A stretch of 49,309 nt of DNA from Prosthecodimorpha staleyi (GTDB taxonomy: Bacteria > Pseudomonadota > Alphaproteobacteria > Rhizobiales > Ancalomicrobiaceae), in the NCBI RefSeq assembly GCF_018729455.1, contig NZ_JAHHZF010000013.1:173162-222470 (forward strand). Reading direction: 5' to 3'. The position numbers and the translations under genes are program-made. The notes under the pieces were generated by a model, which was not told the origin of the DNA, made no database searches, and worked only from the letters and a program-made list of their open reading frames with translations. The stretch's first letter is position 1; every line of letters begins with the position of its first letter. Of this stretch, positions 1-7,981 are shown in pieces.

Positions 1-1
1 C

Positions 2-1378
2 CGGTCCGCTGCGGCCTCAATGCGCGACCGTCCCGTCCGGTCCCCCCCCGCGAGGGGGGCGCCCGGCCACATGATGCGCGAGCGCGACGTGAACGCCCTC
101 TTCGTCCAGGACGGCGACCGCCTCGGCATCGTCACCGGCATGAACCTCTCCAAGGCGGTGGTGCTGGCGCGCAAGCCGCTGGAGACGCCGATCGGGGACG
201 TGACCCACTACGACATGGTCGCGGTCGACGAGGACGATTTCGTCTTCGAAGCGCTGATGAAGATGACCAAAAGCAACAAGCGGCGGCTGGCGGTGACGCG
301 CGCCGGCGCCGTCACGGGCGTACTCGAGGATATCGACATTCTCGGCCTGTTCGCCGGCAATTCGCAGCTGATCCCCGGCCGCATCGACCGCGCCCACGGG
401 CTCGACGACCTGGCCATCGCGGCCGGCGACATCCAGGATCAGGTCGGCCGCCTGCAGGCCCAGGGCGTGCGCGTCGAGGACATCGCCGAGATCACCTCCG
501 ACCTCAACCGACGCCTGCTCGCCCGCCTGTTCCACATGCTCGCCCCACCGTCCATCCGGCAGGCCGGCACGCTGATCGTAATGGGCTCGGAGGGGCGCGG
601 CGAGCAGACCGTGCGCACCGACCAGGACAACGGGCTGATCCTGTCCGCGCCCGTCCCCGAGGCCGATCTCGACCGGTTCCGCACCGAATTCTCCGGCGCG
701 CTGGCCCAGTTCGGCTTCCCGCCCTGTCCCGGCAACGTGATGGTCTCCAACCCGGTCTGGTCGGCGACCGAGGAGGCCTTCGCCCGCCAGATCCGGCGCT
801 GGGTGCTGGAGCCCGACGACGAGGCGCCGATGCATCTCGGCATCTTCTTCGATGCCGTCGCGGTGGCGGGCGATCCGGCCCCGCTCGATCGCGTCAAGAC
901 CGGCTTCATCGAGATGATGCGCGGCGAGAGCGCCTATCTGGCGCATTTCGCCAAGGCGATCGACCAGTTTCCCGGCCCCGGCGGCGTCATCGGCACCTTG
1001 ATGGCGACGGTCGGCCGCGAGGAGGTGATCGACCTGAAGAAGTCCGGCACCTTCCCGATCGTGCACGGCATCCGCAGCCTGGCCATCGAGCACGGTCTCG
1101 TCGAGGCCGGCACGGTCGAGCGCATCGGGCGGCTGGCGGAGACGGGATTGCTCTCGGCCGCCTTCGCGCGCGAACTGGTCGGCGCCTTCCGCTTCTTCAG
1201 CGAATTGCGCCTGCGCGCCCAATTGCGCGCCGTCCGGGTCGGCGAACCGCACCAGGAGCGGCTGGTCCGGCCGTCGGAACTCTCCAGCACCGACCGCGAC
1301 CTGCTGCGCGACGCGCTGCGCGTGGTCAAGCAGTTCCGCGACATCGTGCGCAGCCATTTCAAGCTGGGGCTGTTCTGA
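2..1378 (+). CDS. CBS-domain / DUF294 nucleotidyltransferase-like signalling protein (5' end missing)
   Basis: The reading frame is open from the window edge, so the N-terminus (in this family often a cyclic-nucleotide-binding domain) lies outside. Two CBS motifs are visible at about nt 20-350, where CBS pairs usually bind adenosyl ligands. They are followed by the DUF294 putative nucleotidyltransferase core with the motif GSEGRGEQTVRTDQDN at nt 584-631; its Gly-Ser and Asp residues are the signature of the polymerase-beta-like fold. A DUF294 C-terminal helical domain runs to the stop. The stop codon overlaps the ATG of the next gene (TGATG), so the two are translationally coupled. Family members are thought to regulate in response to nucleotides, but the substrate is not known. 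Nucleotides 44-59 form a C6-GCGA-G6 hairpin inside the coding frame, which stays open through it. Confidence 0.9.
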   Translation, partial: RSAAASMRDRPVRSPPARGAPGHMMRERDVNALFVQDGDRLGIVTGMNLSKAVVLARKPLETPIGDVTHYDMVAVDEDDFVFEALMKMTKSNKRRLAVTRAGAVTGVLEDIDILGLFAGNSQLIPGRIDRAHGLDDLAIAAGDIQDQVGRLQAQGVRVEDIAEITSDLNRRLLARLFHMLAPPSIRQAGTLIVMGSEGRGEQTVRTDQDNGLILSAPVPEADLDRFRTEFSGALAQFGFPPCPGNVMVSNPVWSATEEAFARQIRRWVLEPDDEAPMHLGIFFDAVAVAGDPAPLDRVKTGFIEMMRGESAYLAHFAKAIDQFPGPGGVIGTLMATVGREEVIDLKKSGTFPIVHGIRSLAIEHGLVEAGTVERIGRLAETGLLSAAFARELVGAFRFFSELRLRAQLRAVRVGEPHQERLVRPSELSSTDRDLLRDALRVVKQFRDIVRSHFKLGLF

Positions 1379-2049
1379 TGGCGCTCCTCGGCGCGGTGAC
1401 CAAGCTGGTCGACCAGCAGCGACTGTGGGACAAGCGCTGGCTGTGGATGTTCGAGCCGGACGCGACCGGCGAGGTGGTCTCGGTCGACTGCGAGACGACC
1501 GGCTTCGACACGCGCCGGGACGATGTCGTGTCGATCGCCGCGGTGCGCATCCGCGGCAACCGCATCCTGACCTCGGAGGCCTTCCGGGCCGTGATCCGGC
1601 CCGAGGCGGCGATGACGGCGGAAGCCATGAAGGTGCACCGGATTCTGGGCTCCGACGTGGTCGACGCCCGCGTCATCCGCGAGGTGCTGCCGGAGTTCCT
1701 GGAGTTCGTCGGCACGCGCCCCCTGGTCGGCTACTGGATCGACTACGACGCGACCATGCTGAACCGCTACACGATCGAATATTACGGCCTGCGGCTGCCG
1801 AACCGGCGGATCGAGGTCTCGAAGCTCTATTACGACCGCAAATACGGCAAGGCGCCGCAGGGCTCCGAGATCGACCTGCGCTTCGCCACCATCCTGGCCG
1901 ATCTCGGCCTGCCGGACCGCGTCCAGCACGACGCCTTCGAGGACGCGCTCGCGGCGGCCGAAATGTATGTCGTGCTGAAGGACATGATCGATCGCGGCGT
2001 CCGGCTCGGCCGCGATCGGCCCCGCACGGGAGGCCCGGTCGGGGTGTGA
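1378..2049 (+). CDS. DnaQ-like 3'-5' exonuclease
   Basis: This is a 223-residue protein of the DEDDh exonuclease fold. ExoI is visible as VDCETTGFD (Asp37, Glu39), ExoII around Asp122-Asp124 (YWIDYD), and ExoIII as HDAFEDA (His184, Asp189). These four acidic residues plus the His would bind two metal ions and hydrolyse DNA or RNA from the 3' end. The start overlaps the stop of the CBS/DUF294 gene, and this gene pair recurs widely in proteobacteria, so the exonuclease probably acts with that signalling protein. It is not the replicative epsilon subunit: the C-terminal polymerase-binding region is absent and the context is different. Family assignment is firm; the biological substrate is unknown. 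Confidence 0.88.
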   Translation: MALLGAVTKLVDQQRLWDKRWLWMFEPDATGEVVSVDCETTGFDTRRDDVVSIAAVRIRGNRILTSEAFRAVIRPEAAMTAEAMKVHRILGSDVVDARVIREVLPEFLEFVGTRPLVGYWIDYDATMLNRYTIEYYGLRLPNRRIEVSKLYYDRKYGKAPQGSEIDLRFATILADLGLPDRVQHDAFEDALAAAEMYVVLKDMIDRGVRLGRDRPRTGGPVGV

Positions 2050-2194
2050 CGGCCCGGCGGCGGGCCCCCAGGCGCACGAGGACCGGCACGGGGGACCGGC
2101 CGGCCGCGATCGGTCCTCCCGCGCCACGGCCGGCCGGCGAAGGGGGTACCGGTCAGGCCGCAATGAGGCTATGTCTCGCCGCGGGGACCGCGCC

Positions 2195-2869
2195 ATGACC
2201 GAAGCCGATTTTCAGCCGCTTGCCTTCGATGTCCTGCCTGAGGCGGAGATGCGGGCGCGGGCCGACGCCTTTCTGGCGCTGATGCGCCGGCGGCGGTCGC
2301 TGCGCGCCTTCTCGGACCGTCCGGTGCCGCGCGGCCTGATCGAGACCGCGATCGCGACGGCCGGCACCGCACCCTCCGGGGCCAACCAGCAGCCCTGGAC
2401 CTTCGTGGCCATCGGCGACCGGCGCGTGAAGCGGCGCATCCGGGAGGCGGCCGAGGCGGAGGAACGCGCCTTCTACGGCGGCCGCGCCGGGGATGCCTGG
2501 CTCGATGCGCTCGCCCCGCTCGGCACCGATGCCGACAAGTCGTTTCTGGAAACCGCCCCCTGGCTGATCGCGATCTTCGGCCAGCGCTGGGGCACGGCGC
2601 CGGACGGCGCCAAGGTGAAGCACTATTACGTGCCCGAATCGGTCGGCATCGCGACCGGTTTCCTGATCGCCGCGCTGCACGGCGCCGGCCTCGCGACCCT
2701 GACCCACACGCCCTCGCCGATGGGCTTCTTGAACGAGATCCTGGGTCGCCCGGACGCGGAAAAGCCCTATATCCTGCTGGTCGTCGGCTATCCGGCGGAA
2801 GGCGCCACGGTGCCGCGCATCACCAAGAAGCCGATCGGCGAGATCGCCGTGTTCATCGAGGAGGATTGA
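2195..2869 (+). CDS. Nitroreductase-family flavoprotein resembling iodotyrosine deiodinase
   Basis: This 224-residue FMN protein has the nitroreductase signatures [10 protein letters not shown] and [13 protein letters not shown] near the N-terminus. From recall of the human enzyme, it matches iodotyrosine deiodinase (IYD) over nearly its whole length without gaps, including HYY, the GRPxxEK stretch and GYPxxxATVP. The three residues that IYD uses to clamp the amino-acid part of halotyrosine have counterparts at the same spacing: Glu90, Tyr94 and Lys115. The predicted activity is reductive dehalogenation or reduction of halotyrosine-like phenols, by inference. The start is placed at ATG 2195; an in-frame ATG at 2171 would add eight residues. 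The stop directly abuts the ATG of the DUF1330 gene. Confidence 0.82.
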   Translation: MTEADFQPLAFDVLPEAEMRARADAFLALMRRRRSLRAFSDRPVPRGLIETAIATAGTAPSGANQQPWTFVAIGDRRVKRRIREAAEAEERAFYGGRAGDAWLDALAPLGTDADKSFLETAPWLIAIFGQRWGTAPDGAKVKHYYVPESVGIATGFLIAALHGAGLATLTHTPSPMGFLNEILGRPDAEKPYILLVVGYPAEGATVPRITKKPIGEIAVFIEED

Positions 2870-3178
2870 ATGGCCAAGGCATACTGGATCGCCCGCGTCG
2901 ACGTGACCGACCCGGAGCGCTACAAGGCCTATGTGGCAGCGAACGGTCCGGCTTTCGCCAAATATAACGGCCGCTTCCTGGTGCGTGGCGGTCCGTTCGA
3001 CAATCCGATCGGCTCGGCGCGCGATCGCAACGTGGTGATCGAGTTCGACAGCCTGGACGAGGCGCGTGCCTGCTACGCCTCGCCCGAATATGCCGCCGCC
3101 ATCGCAGCGCGCGGCGACGGCGCGGTGATCGATCTGATCATCATCGGCGGCTATGACGGGCCGCAGCCGGGCGCCTGA
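2870..3178 (+). CDS. DUF1330 domain protein
   Basis: This 102-residue protein has the ferredoxin-like alpha/beta pattern of DUF1330: a start like AKAYWIARVDVTDPERYKAY, a central GGRF/RGG-type loop (YNGRFLVRGG) and VVIEFDSLDEARACYASPEY. The family is small, cytosolic and of unknown function, related to dimeric alpha-beta barrel proteins. The ATG follows the stop of the deiodinase-like flavoprotein with no gap, so the two are almost certainly cotranscribed and coupled. That pairing suggests an accessory role in the metabolism of the same small molecule, but nothing in the sequence gives the substrate. Confidence 0.82.
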   Translation: MAKAYWIARVDVTDPERYKAYVAANGPAFAKYNGRFLVRGGPFDNPIGSARDRNVVIEFDSLDEARACYASPEYAAAIAARGDGAVIDLIIIGGYDGPQPGA

Positions 3179-3226
3179 GCGCCGGCGGGACGGAATCGCG
3201 CGCTTCGGCCGCGATCGGTCGCCGGC

Positions 3227-3250
3227 CGACGCGAGGTTTTGCTTGCGTCG
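3227..3250. terminator. Hairpin between the DUF1330 gene and dnaN
   Basis: CGACGCGAG and CTTGCGTCG pair over nine positions (one G-T) around a six-base loop. No T tract follows on the plus strand, so this is either a weak terminator of the upstream pair or a structure in the dnaN leader. Confidence 0.35.
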
Positions 3251-3414
3251 CGAAGGCGTTCCGGCCAAGTTTCACAGCCCGGCGGGGTCGTTCGCGACCG
3301 GTTCGCCATGTGGTTCCACCGGGCCGCATGGATGACCGGTGCCGCCGGGGCAGGCCCACCGACCAGCGCGCCGAGACGCCGGCCGCGCGAGGCATCATCC
3401 AGAGTTCGAGCCCC

Positions 3415-4557
3415 ATGAAAGTCACCGTCGAGCGGGCGCATCTCCTCAAGTCGCTGAACCACGTGCACCGCGTGGTCGAGCGCCGCAACACGATCCCGAT
3501 CCTGTCCAACGTGCTGTTGCGCGCGGAGGGCGGCGAACTGAAGCTGAAGGCGACCGACCTCGACCTGGAAGTCTCCGAGGCGATCCCGGCCATGGTGGCC
3601 GAGCCCGGCGCCACCACGGTTCCGGCGCACATGATCTATGACATCGTGCGCAAGCTGCAGGACGGCGCCCAGATCGAACTGGCTACCCGCAACGACGGCG
3701 CCACGCTCGACCTGAAGGCCGGCCGCTCGAAATTCGCGCTGCAGATGCTGCCGGAGACGGATTTCCCGGATCTGACCGCCGGCACCTTCGGCCATCGCTT
3801 CTCGCTGTCCGCGGCCGACCTGAAGCGCCTGGTCGACCGGACCCAGTTCGCCATCTCGACCGAAGAGACGCGCTACTATCTGAACGGCATCTATTTCCAC
3901 ACCGTCGAAGGCGGCGGCGAGTTGCGTTTCCGCGCCGTCGCCACCGACGGTCATCGGCTGGCCCAGGCCGAGATGGTCGCCCCGCACGGCTCGGAGGGCA
4001 TGCCGGGCATCATCGTGCCGCGCAAGACCGTCGGCGAGATCCAGAAGCTGGTCGAGGATCCGGAGGCCAAGGTCGGCGTCGAGGTCTCCGACAGCAAGAT
4101 CCGCCTGACCTTCGCGGCCGCCGGCGAGGGCGCCACCGGCGCCGTGGTGCTGACCTCGAAGCTGATCGACGGCACCTTCCCGGAATATGGCCGGGTCATC
4201 CCGCAGGGCAACGACAAGGAACTGAAGGTCGACCGCGACGAGTTCGCCGCCGCCGTCGACCGCGTCTCGACCATCTCGTCGGAGCGCGGCCGCGCCGTGA
4301 AGCTGACGGTGGGCGACGGGCGTCTGGTCTTGACCGTGGTCAATCCGGATTCCGGCTCGGCGACCGAGGAACTGGCGGTCGAATACGAATCCGATCCGCT
4401 GGATATCGGCTTCAACAGCCGCTACCTGCTCGACATCGCCGGCCAGTTGGAGACCGATACGGCCGTGTTCCGGCTGGCCGATCCGGGCTCGCCGACGCTG
4501 ATCCACGATTTCGGCCAGACCAACGCGCTCTACGTCCTGATGCCGATGCGGGTCTGA
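3415..4557 (+). CDS. dnaN: DNA polymerase III beta subunit (sliding clamp)
   Basis: This 380-residue protein begins MKVTVERAHLLKSLNHVHRVVERRNTIPIL-like, the standard DnaN start, and carries the family landmarks NVLLRA, RYYLNGIYF, VATDGHRLA and the C-terminal LMPMRV. It forms the dimeric ring that tethers DNA polymerase III and repair polymerases to DNA. The ATG at 3415 is chosen because it matches the family start exactly; an upstream in-frame GTG/ATG extension would add non-conserved residues. The 236-bp gap upstream should hold the promoter. Neither dnaA nor recF is adjacent within the window: the upstream neighbour is a DUF1330 gene and the downstream one is convergent mepA. Confidence 0.97.
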   Translation: MKVTVERAHLLKSLNHVHRVVERRNTIPILSNVLLRAEGGELKLKATDLDLEVSEAIPAMVAEPGATTVPAHMIYDIVRKLQDGAQIELATRNDGATLDLKAGRSKFALQMLPETDFPDLTAGTFGHRFSLSAADLKRLVDRTQFAISTEETRYYLNGIYFHTVEGGGELRFRAVATDGHRLAQAEMVAPHGSEGMPGIIVPRKTVGEIQKLVEDPEAKVGVEVSDSKIRLTFAAAGEGATGAVVLTSKLIDGTFPEYGRVIPQGNDKELKVDRDEFAAAVDRVSTISSERGRAVKLTVGDGRLVLTVVNPDSGSATEELAVEYESDPLDIGFNSRYLLDIAGQLETDTAVFRLADPGSPTLIHDFGQTNALYVLMPMRV

Positions 4558-4586
4558 CCGACCCGTTGCGGCCTGCCGGATAGGCG

Positions 4587-4617
4587 TGACGCCGGCGGCA
4601 GGACGCCGCAGGCGTCA
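4587..4617. terminator. Hairpin between convergent dnaN and mepA
   Basis: TGACGCC and GGCGTCA form a seven-pair outer stem enclosing a GGCG/CGCC inner pairing. It lies in the short gap between the converging genes and reaches the mepA stop codon. There is no T tract, so terminator function is tentative. Confidence 0.35.
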
Positions 4618-5544
4618 GGGCGTTGCCAGCACCTGGGCGCAGGTCTCGGGCAGGTCGGCGAGCTTCATCGGCGGCTTCGGCGGGGAGGGCGGCGACGGTT
4701 TCCAGGGCTCGGGGCCGAGCCACCAGGCCAGATCGGTGCCGCAGCCGTCGCCCTCGGGAGGCCTGTCCTGGTCCTTGCAGTCGGCGATGCCGGCCGGGCA
4801 GGCCAGCCGGACGTGGAAATGGTAGTTGTGCCCGTACCAGGGGCGCACCTTGCCGAGCCAGCGGGCCCGATCCGCGCCGCCGTCCTTCCAGTCGCACAGC
4901 GCCTTCTTGATCGCCGGATGCACGAAGATGCGCGCGACCTCCGCGTCGCTCGCCGCGCGCCGGATCAGCCGGGCATGCGCCTCGGTCCAGACCCGGGTGT
5001 CGATCTCGCGGGTCGCCATCCTGACCATCGAGACGGCGCTGATCGATTCGCGCTCCTGCAGCAGAAGTTCGCGCTGCGGCATGGCGAGCAGCCAGATGTC
5101 GGCGTCGAGCCCGATCTGGTGGCTGGCATGGCCGGTCAGCATGGGGCCGCCGCGCGGCTGCGACATGTCGCCGATCAGCAGGCCTGGCCAGCCGTCGCGC
5201 CGCGCCGCCTCGGCGAAGCGTTCCAGATAGGCGATCAGCGCCGGATGGCCCCAGTTGCGGTTCCGGCTGAGCCGCATCACCTGCCATGCCGGCCCGTTGA
5301 CCGGCATGGCGACGCCACCGGCGAGGCAGCCCCGGGCGTAGGACCCGATCGAGCGGGCGGCCAGCGGCGCGGGCTGTGTCATCGAACCGAACAGCACCTT
5401 GGCGGCATCGGCCGGCAACCCGTTGCGGGCCGCGACGATCTCGGCGCGGCTCTCCTCGGCGGTCGACTGCCCGTGCGCCGGCAGGCCCAGCCCGCACAGG
5501 ACGGCCAACCCCACCGCCAATCCCCAAACCGGCCTTGCCACCAT
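4615..5544 (-). CDS. mepA: Penicillin-insensitive murein endopeptidase MepA
   Basis: This is a LAS-family (M74) zinc peptidase that cleaves D-alanyl-meso-diaminopimelyl cross-links of peptidoglycan in the periplasm. The zinc site is visible as GHASHQIGLDAD, which supplies His139, His142 and Asp149, and as NYHFHVRL near the C-terminus, which supplies the HxH pair. The start chosen, ATG at 5544, gives a typical signal peptide (VARPVWGLAVGLAVLCGLG, cleavage after AHG or nearby) and has a GGAG eight bases upstream; ATGs at 5568 and 5595 are possible but bury the signal. The length of 309 residues is normal for the family. The gene converges on dnaN and is divergent from the small-gene cassette at 6.3 kb. 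Confidence 0.93.
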   Translation of the reverse strand: MVARPVWGLAVGLAVLCGLGLPAHGQSTAEESRAEIVAARNGLPADAAKVLFGSMTQPAPLAARSIGSYARGCLAGGVAMPVNGPAWQVMRLSRNRNWGHPALIAYLERFAEAARRDGWPGLLIGDMSQPRGGPMLTGHASHQIGLDADIWLLAMPQRELLLQERESISAVSMVRMATREIDTRVWTEAHARLIRRAASDAEVARIFVHPAIKKALCDWKDGGADRARWLGKVRPWYGHNYHFHVRLACPAGIADCKDQDRPPEGDGCGTDLAWWLGPEPWKPSPPSPPKPPMKLADLPETCAQVLATP

Positions 5545-6321
5545 GCCGCTCCGTCCGTCTCCCGGCATCCCGCCAAGCCCGATTCGTCGCGGCATCGCCG
5601 CGTTGGCATCAGCCTAGATCATCTGCGTCGCCAACGGAATCAGGCCGAAGCGACGGCCACCGGCTGGGCAATGGTCGATCCGAGCATGGTCTCGCGCCCC
5701 TGAGGATGGCGGATTTCGAGATCAAGTTGGGGCAGCGGATCGGCCGATGCAGTCCTGTCGGGGCCGGCTTGCGTAAACCGCCGGCAGGCTGCCGCCGAGA
5801 ACCAGTACAACGCGGCCGCCCCGGGCTATGGCCGGATCGGGATCTTGGCCTGCACATGGCGGCCGGCGGCGCGATCGGGCCTGGGTCACGGCGATAGGGT
5901 GACGGTTCGACAACTCCCGCGGAGCGTTCATTTTCAACGCTCCGGCTGTCGATCGTCTGTTTTTCTTTCTGTCGCGAAAACAAACACGCGCAAATCGCTT
6001 GTGTCGCGCGCCAATGAAGTACATATAAGGAACTCGTAGATTTGGCCGATATGGCTTTGCGGTGTCAGAGACCCGCCATCTTCCTTCGAATTTCCGATCG
6101 CCAAGGCATGCGCTGTTCCGGCGCGACCGTCGCTCGATTCGAATCCTGGAATGAATTCAGGCACTGACCACGGATGTACTGGCAGTCGGAGTTCATTGCT
6201 GATCGAACCGGAGCGGCGCATGCGGCGCATCCCTCGTGGTCGAAGAGCCCGTGGTTCGATCCAAGGGGAGGATGCTCCTCCCTTTCGATCGGACCTAGGG
6301 GCCTCGCGGAGACCCGCACGC
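5545..6321. other. 777-bp divergent intergenic region
   Basis: No convincing gene is seen; reading frames here lack family-like sequence. The stretch near 5940-6060 is relatively AT-rich and probably carries promoters for the small-gene cassette to the right. A hairpin at 5920-5944 (CGGAGCGTT paired with AACGCTCCG, seven-base loop) lies about 15 bases before a T-rich run at 5958-5970, so it may be a terminator or attenuator on the plus strand. Confidence 0.4.
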
Positions 6322-6585
6322 ATGGCCAGTCGCACGACCGAGACCACCGTCCGCTTCTCGAAACCCTTTCTGCTGCCGGGTTTCGACCTGTCGCTGCCGG
6401 CCGGCGACTACCGCGTCGATCATGATGAGGAAGCCCTTGAAGGCCTCTCCCAGATCGCCTGGCACCGGGTCGGCTCGTTCATCCACCTGCCGGGCATCGG
6501 CCAGTCCGGACCGACGCGCCAGATGGTGCCCATCAAACCCGCAGACCTCGAAGCCGCATTGGAAAAGGACAACAGGGGCTCATGA
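6322..6585 (+). CDS. Small conserved hypothetical protein
   Basis: This 87-residue protein has no domain I can name. The N-terminal part reads FSKPFLLPGFDLSLPAGDYRVDHDEE, a pattern that recurs in Hyphomicrobiales hypothetical proteins. It is followed by a short helix and an LPGIG loop. No signal peptide or membrane segment is evident. The ATG at 6322 is preferred because residues in the longer frame upstream are Arg-rich and low in conservation. Its stop overlaps the start of the next gene (ATGA), making it the first gene of a coupled cassette reaching 8794. Confidence 0.7.
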   Translation: MASRTTETTVRFSKPFLLPGFDLSLPAGDYRVDHDEEALEGLSQIAWHRVGSFIHLPGIGQSGPTRQMVPIKPADLEAALEKDNRGS

Positions 6586-6881
6586 CCACCGCCAACCATC
6601 CGCGTCGCGGCTCCGCGCCGAACCGCTCCGAAGAGCAGACGCATCTGTTCGCCATCGGACAGGCCGTCCGCCTCAAGGGCGGCTTCGGGCAGCTGTCGCG
6701 GTCCTCGGATGTCTATCGCATCACCGGCACGCTCCCGCCGCGGGGCGACCAGCCGCAGTATCGCATCCGCAACGAGGCCGAACGTCACGAGCGCGTTGCC
6801 ATGCAGGACACGCTCGAACCGCTTCGCGCCGCGCCCGGCGAAGAAGCCGCTCTCATCGAAAGAACCTTCGGACATGGCTAA
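6582..6881 (+). CDS. Small conserved hypothetical protein (KOW-like start)
   Basis: This 99-residue protein has the core FAIGQAVRLKGGFG followed by YRITGTLPPRGDQPQYRIRNEAERHERVA. The first part looks like a small beta-barrel of KOW/SH3 type that could bind nucleic acid or protein. The second part is a conserved alphaproteobacterial signature without known function. The start overlaps the previous stop by ATGA, and its own stop lies eight bases inside the next gene. No catalytic motif is visible, so function is unassigned. Confidence 0.72.
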   Translation: MTTANHPRRGSAPNRSEEQTHLFAIGQAVRLKGGFGQLSRSSDVYRITGTLPPRGDQPQYRIRNEAERHERVAMQDTLEPLRAAPGEEAALIERTFGHG

Positions 6882-7017
6882 GGCACAGAAGCGCAGCAAC
6901 CGCGAGACCCGCAAGCCGAAGCAGGACAAGCCCGCGGCCAAGCCGCCGGTCCTCGGCGCCGGCCAGAACAAGGTGACGGCAGCCTTCAGCACCGACCGGA
7001 CCAAGGGCAAGACCTGA
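6874..7017 (+). CDS. Very small basic protein
   Basis: This is a 47-residue, highly basic and Lys-rich peptide (MAKAQKRSNRETRKPKQDKP at the start) that is probably disordered. It overlaps the end of the preceding gene by eight bases in another frame, consistent with translational coupling. The composition suggests nucleic-acid or ribosome association, but this is inference from charge only. It could be an overcalled frame. The coupled position and the dense cassette argue for reality. Confidence 0.55.
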   Translation: MAKAQKRSNRETRKPKQDKPAAKPPVLGAGQNKVTAAFSTDRTKGKT

Positions 7018-7051
7018 TGCCCGTGGCGGCCCGCGGTTCGAGGGCGCGGCC

Positions 7052-7279
7052 ATGAAGGTCGTGATCGAATTCTACCGCATCCGCCCCTCGGACAAGGCCT
7101 GTGCGATCATCGGACGGGAGACCGCCGAAGCCGCCGACCGAAACGCGGCGATCGCCGTCGCGCTTCAACTTCGGGAGACCCTCGACATGCCACAGCGGCC
7201 TGACGGCATGTCGATCTATGACGGTGAGGGGAACAAGTTCCACTCTGGATCGTTTGATGATGACGCAGTTCCGGACTGA
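7052..7279 (+). CDS. Small hypothetical protein
   Basis: This 75-residue acidic protein starts MKVVIEFYRIRPSDKACAII and has a central Ala-rich helix (AAEAADRNAAIAVALQL-like) and a C-terminal IYDGEGNKFHSG strand. The beta-alpha-beta layout resembles the small alphaproteobacterial stress-associated hypothetical families, but I cannot assign one. It lies 34 bases after the previous gene and 11 before the next, in the same direction. Confidence 0.6.
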   Translation: MKVVIEFYRIRPSDKACAIIGRETAEAADRNAAIAVALQLRETLDMPQRPDGMSIYDGEGNKFHSGSFDDDAVPD

Positions 7280-7290
7280 AAGGCCGCCGC

Positions 7291-7704
7291 ATGGACGCCC
7301 CACGATTTGACAGAGCCCGCGCGCGGCAAGCCCTCGCGCTCGGCGTCTGGGAGAACGAGGGCGGAGCGCCGGCCACCGCGATCCTCGACCATCAGTTCGG
7401 GCGACGCATCGAAAGCGATCGATCCTGGACGGTCTATCACGTCTTCACCGGCGTCCCGGCCCGCCGCGGCGGTGCGCCGATGACGGGCCTTAGCCGGTCG
7501 GAAGCGACCGACGGCATGGTGTCGCTCAATCGGCTCGATGCGCGGGTCAACGCCCGGCGCCGCCGCGAGCGCGAACTGCCGGCATCGTCGTCGGCGGCGG
7601 TCGCGGCCGACGAGGCCCCAACCGGCAACCCACCAACCGACACGGCCGCACCCGATACGGGGCCGACGCAGACGGCGCCGACCGGAACGGGCCGCCGATC
7701 ATGA
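7291..7704 (+). CDS. Conserved hypothetical protein with disordered tail
   Basis: This is a 137-residue protein. The first 90 residues are family-like, with SWTVYHVFTGVPA and MTGLSRSEATDGMVSLNR as the striking motifs; an Arg-rich helix follows. The last 45 residues are Ala/Thr/Pro-rich and probably disordered. No catalytic site is apparent. Its stop overlaps the ATG of the DUF1488 gene by ATGA. The motif set recurs in Hyphomicrobiales genomes next to similar small genes, from general knowledge. Confidence 0.65.
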   Translation: MDAPRFDRARARQALALGVWENEGGAPATAILDHQFGRRIESDRSWTVYHVFTGVPARRGGAPMTGLSRSEATDGMVSLNRLDARVNARRRRERELPASSSAAVAADEAPTGNPPTDTAAPDTGPTQTAPTGTGRRS

Positions 7705-7973
7705 CGCTGGCTTTTCCCAATCCGACCCGTAGTTTCGATCGGGCGCGCAATGCGGTCCGCTTCCTCGGTCACGACGGCATGTTCGAGGTCCGGTTCTTCG
7801 TCGAAGCGGCGGCGCTCGGCGGTGCCGGATCGCGTGGCGGCGCGGAACTGACGGAAGACGAGTGTTTGTCCGCCTTCGATCGGCTGCGCAGTACCATTCA
7901 GGCGGTCGCGCTGAAGGCCTATGCCGGCCGGCGGCTCGACAGCTACACCTTGACCACCACCCAGTTGCGATAG
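7701..7973 (+). CDS. DUF1488 domain protein
   Basis: This 90-residue protein matches DUF1488 along its length: a start like MTLAFPNPTRSFDRARNAVRF, the GHDGMFEVRFFVE strand pair, and the C-terminal helix ending AYAGRRLDSYTLT. The family is small, cytosolic and uncharacterised, common in alpha- and betaproteobacteria. The gene is coupled to the one upstream (ATGA) and is eight bases from the next. Confidence 0.82.
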   Translation: MTLAFPNPTRSFDRARNAVRFLGHDGMFEVRFFVEAAALGGAGSRGGAELTEDECLSAFDRLRSTIQAVALKAYAGRRLDSYTLTTTQLR

Positions 7974-7981
7974 TGGGGCCG

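Noticed and set aside
44-59. C6-GCGA-G6 hairpin as a frameshift or sequencing error
   Set aside because: The CBS-domain pattern continues in the same frame on both sides, so no shift is needed.
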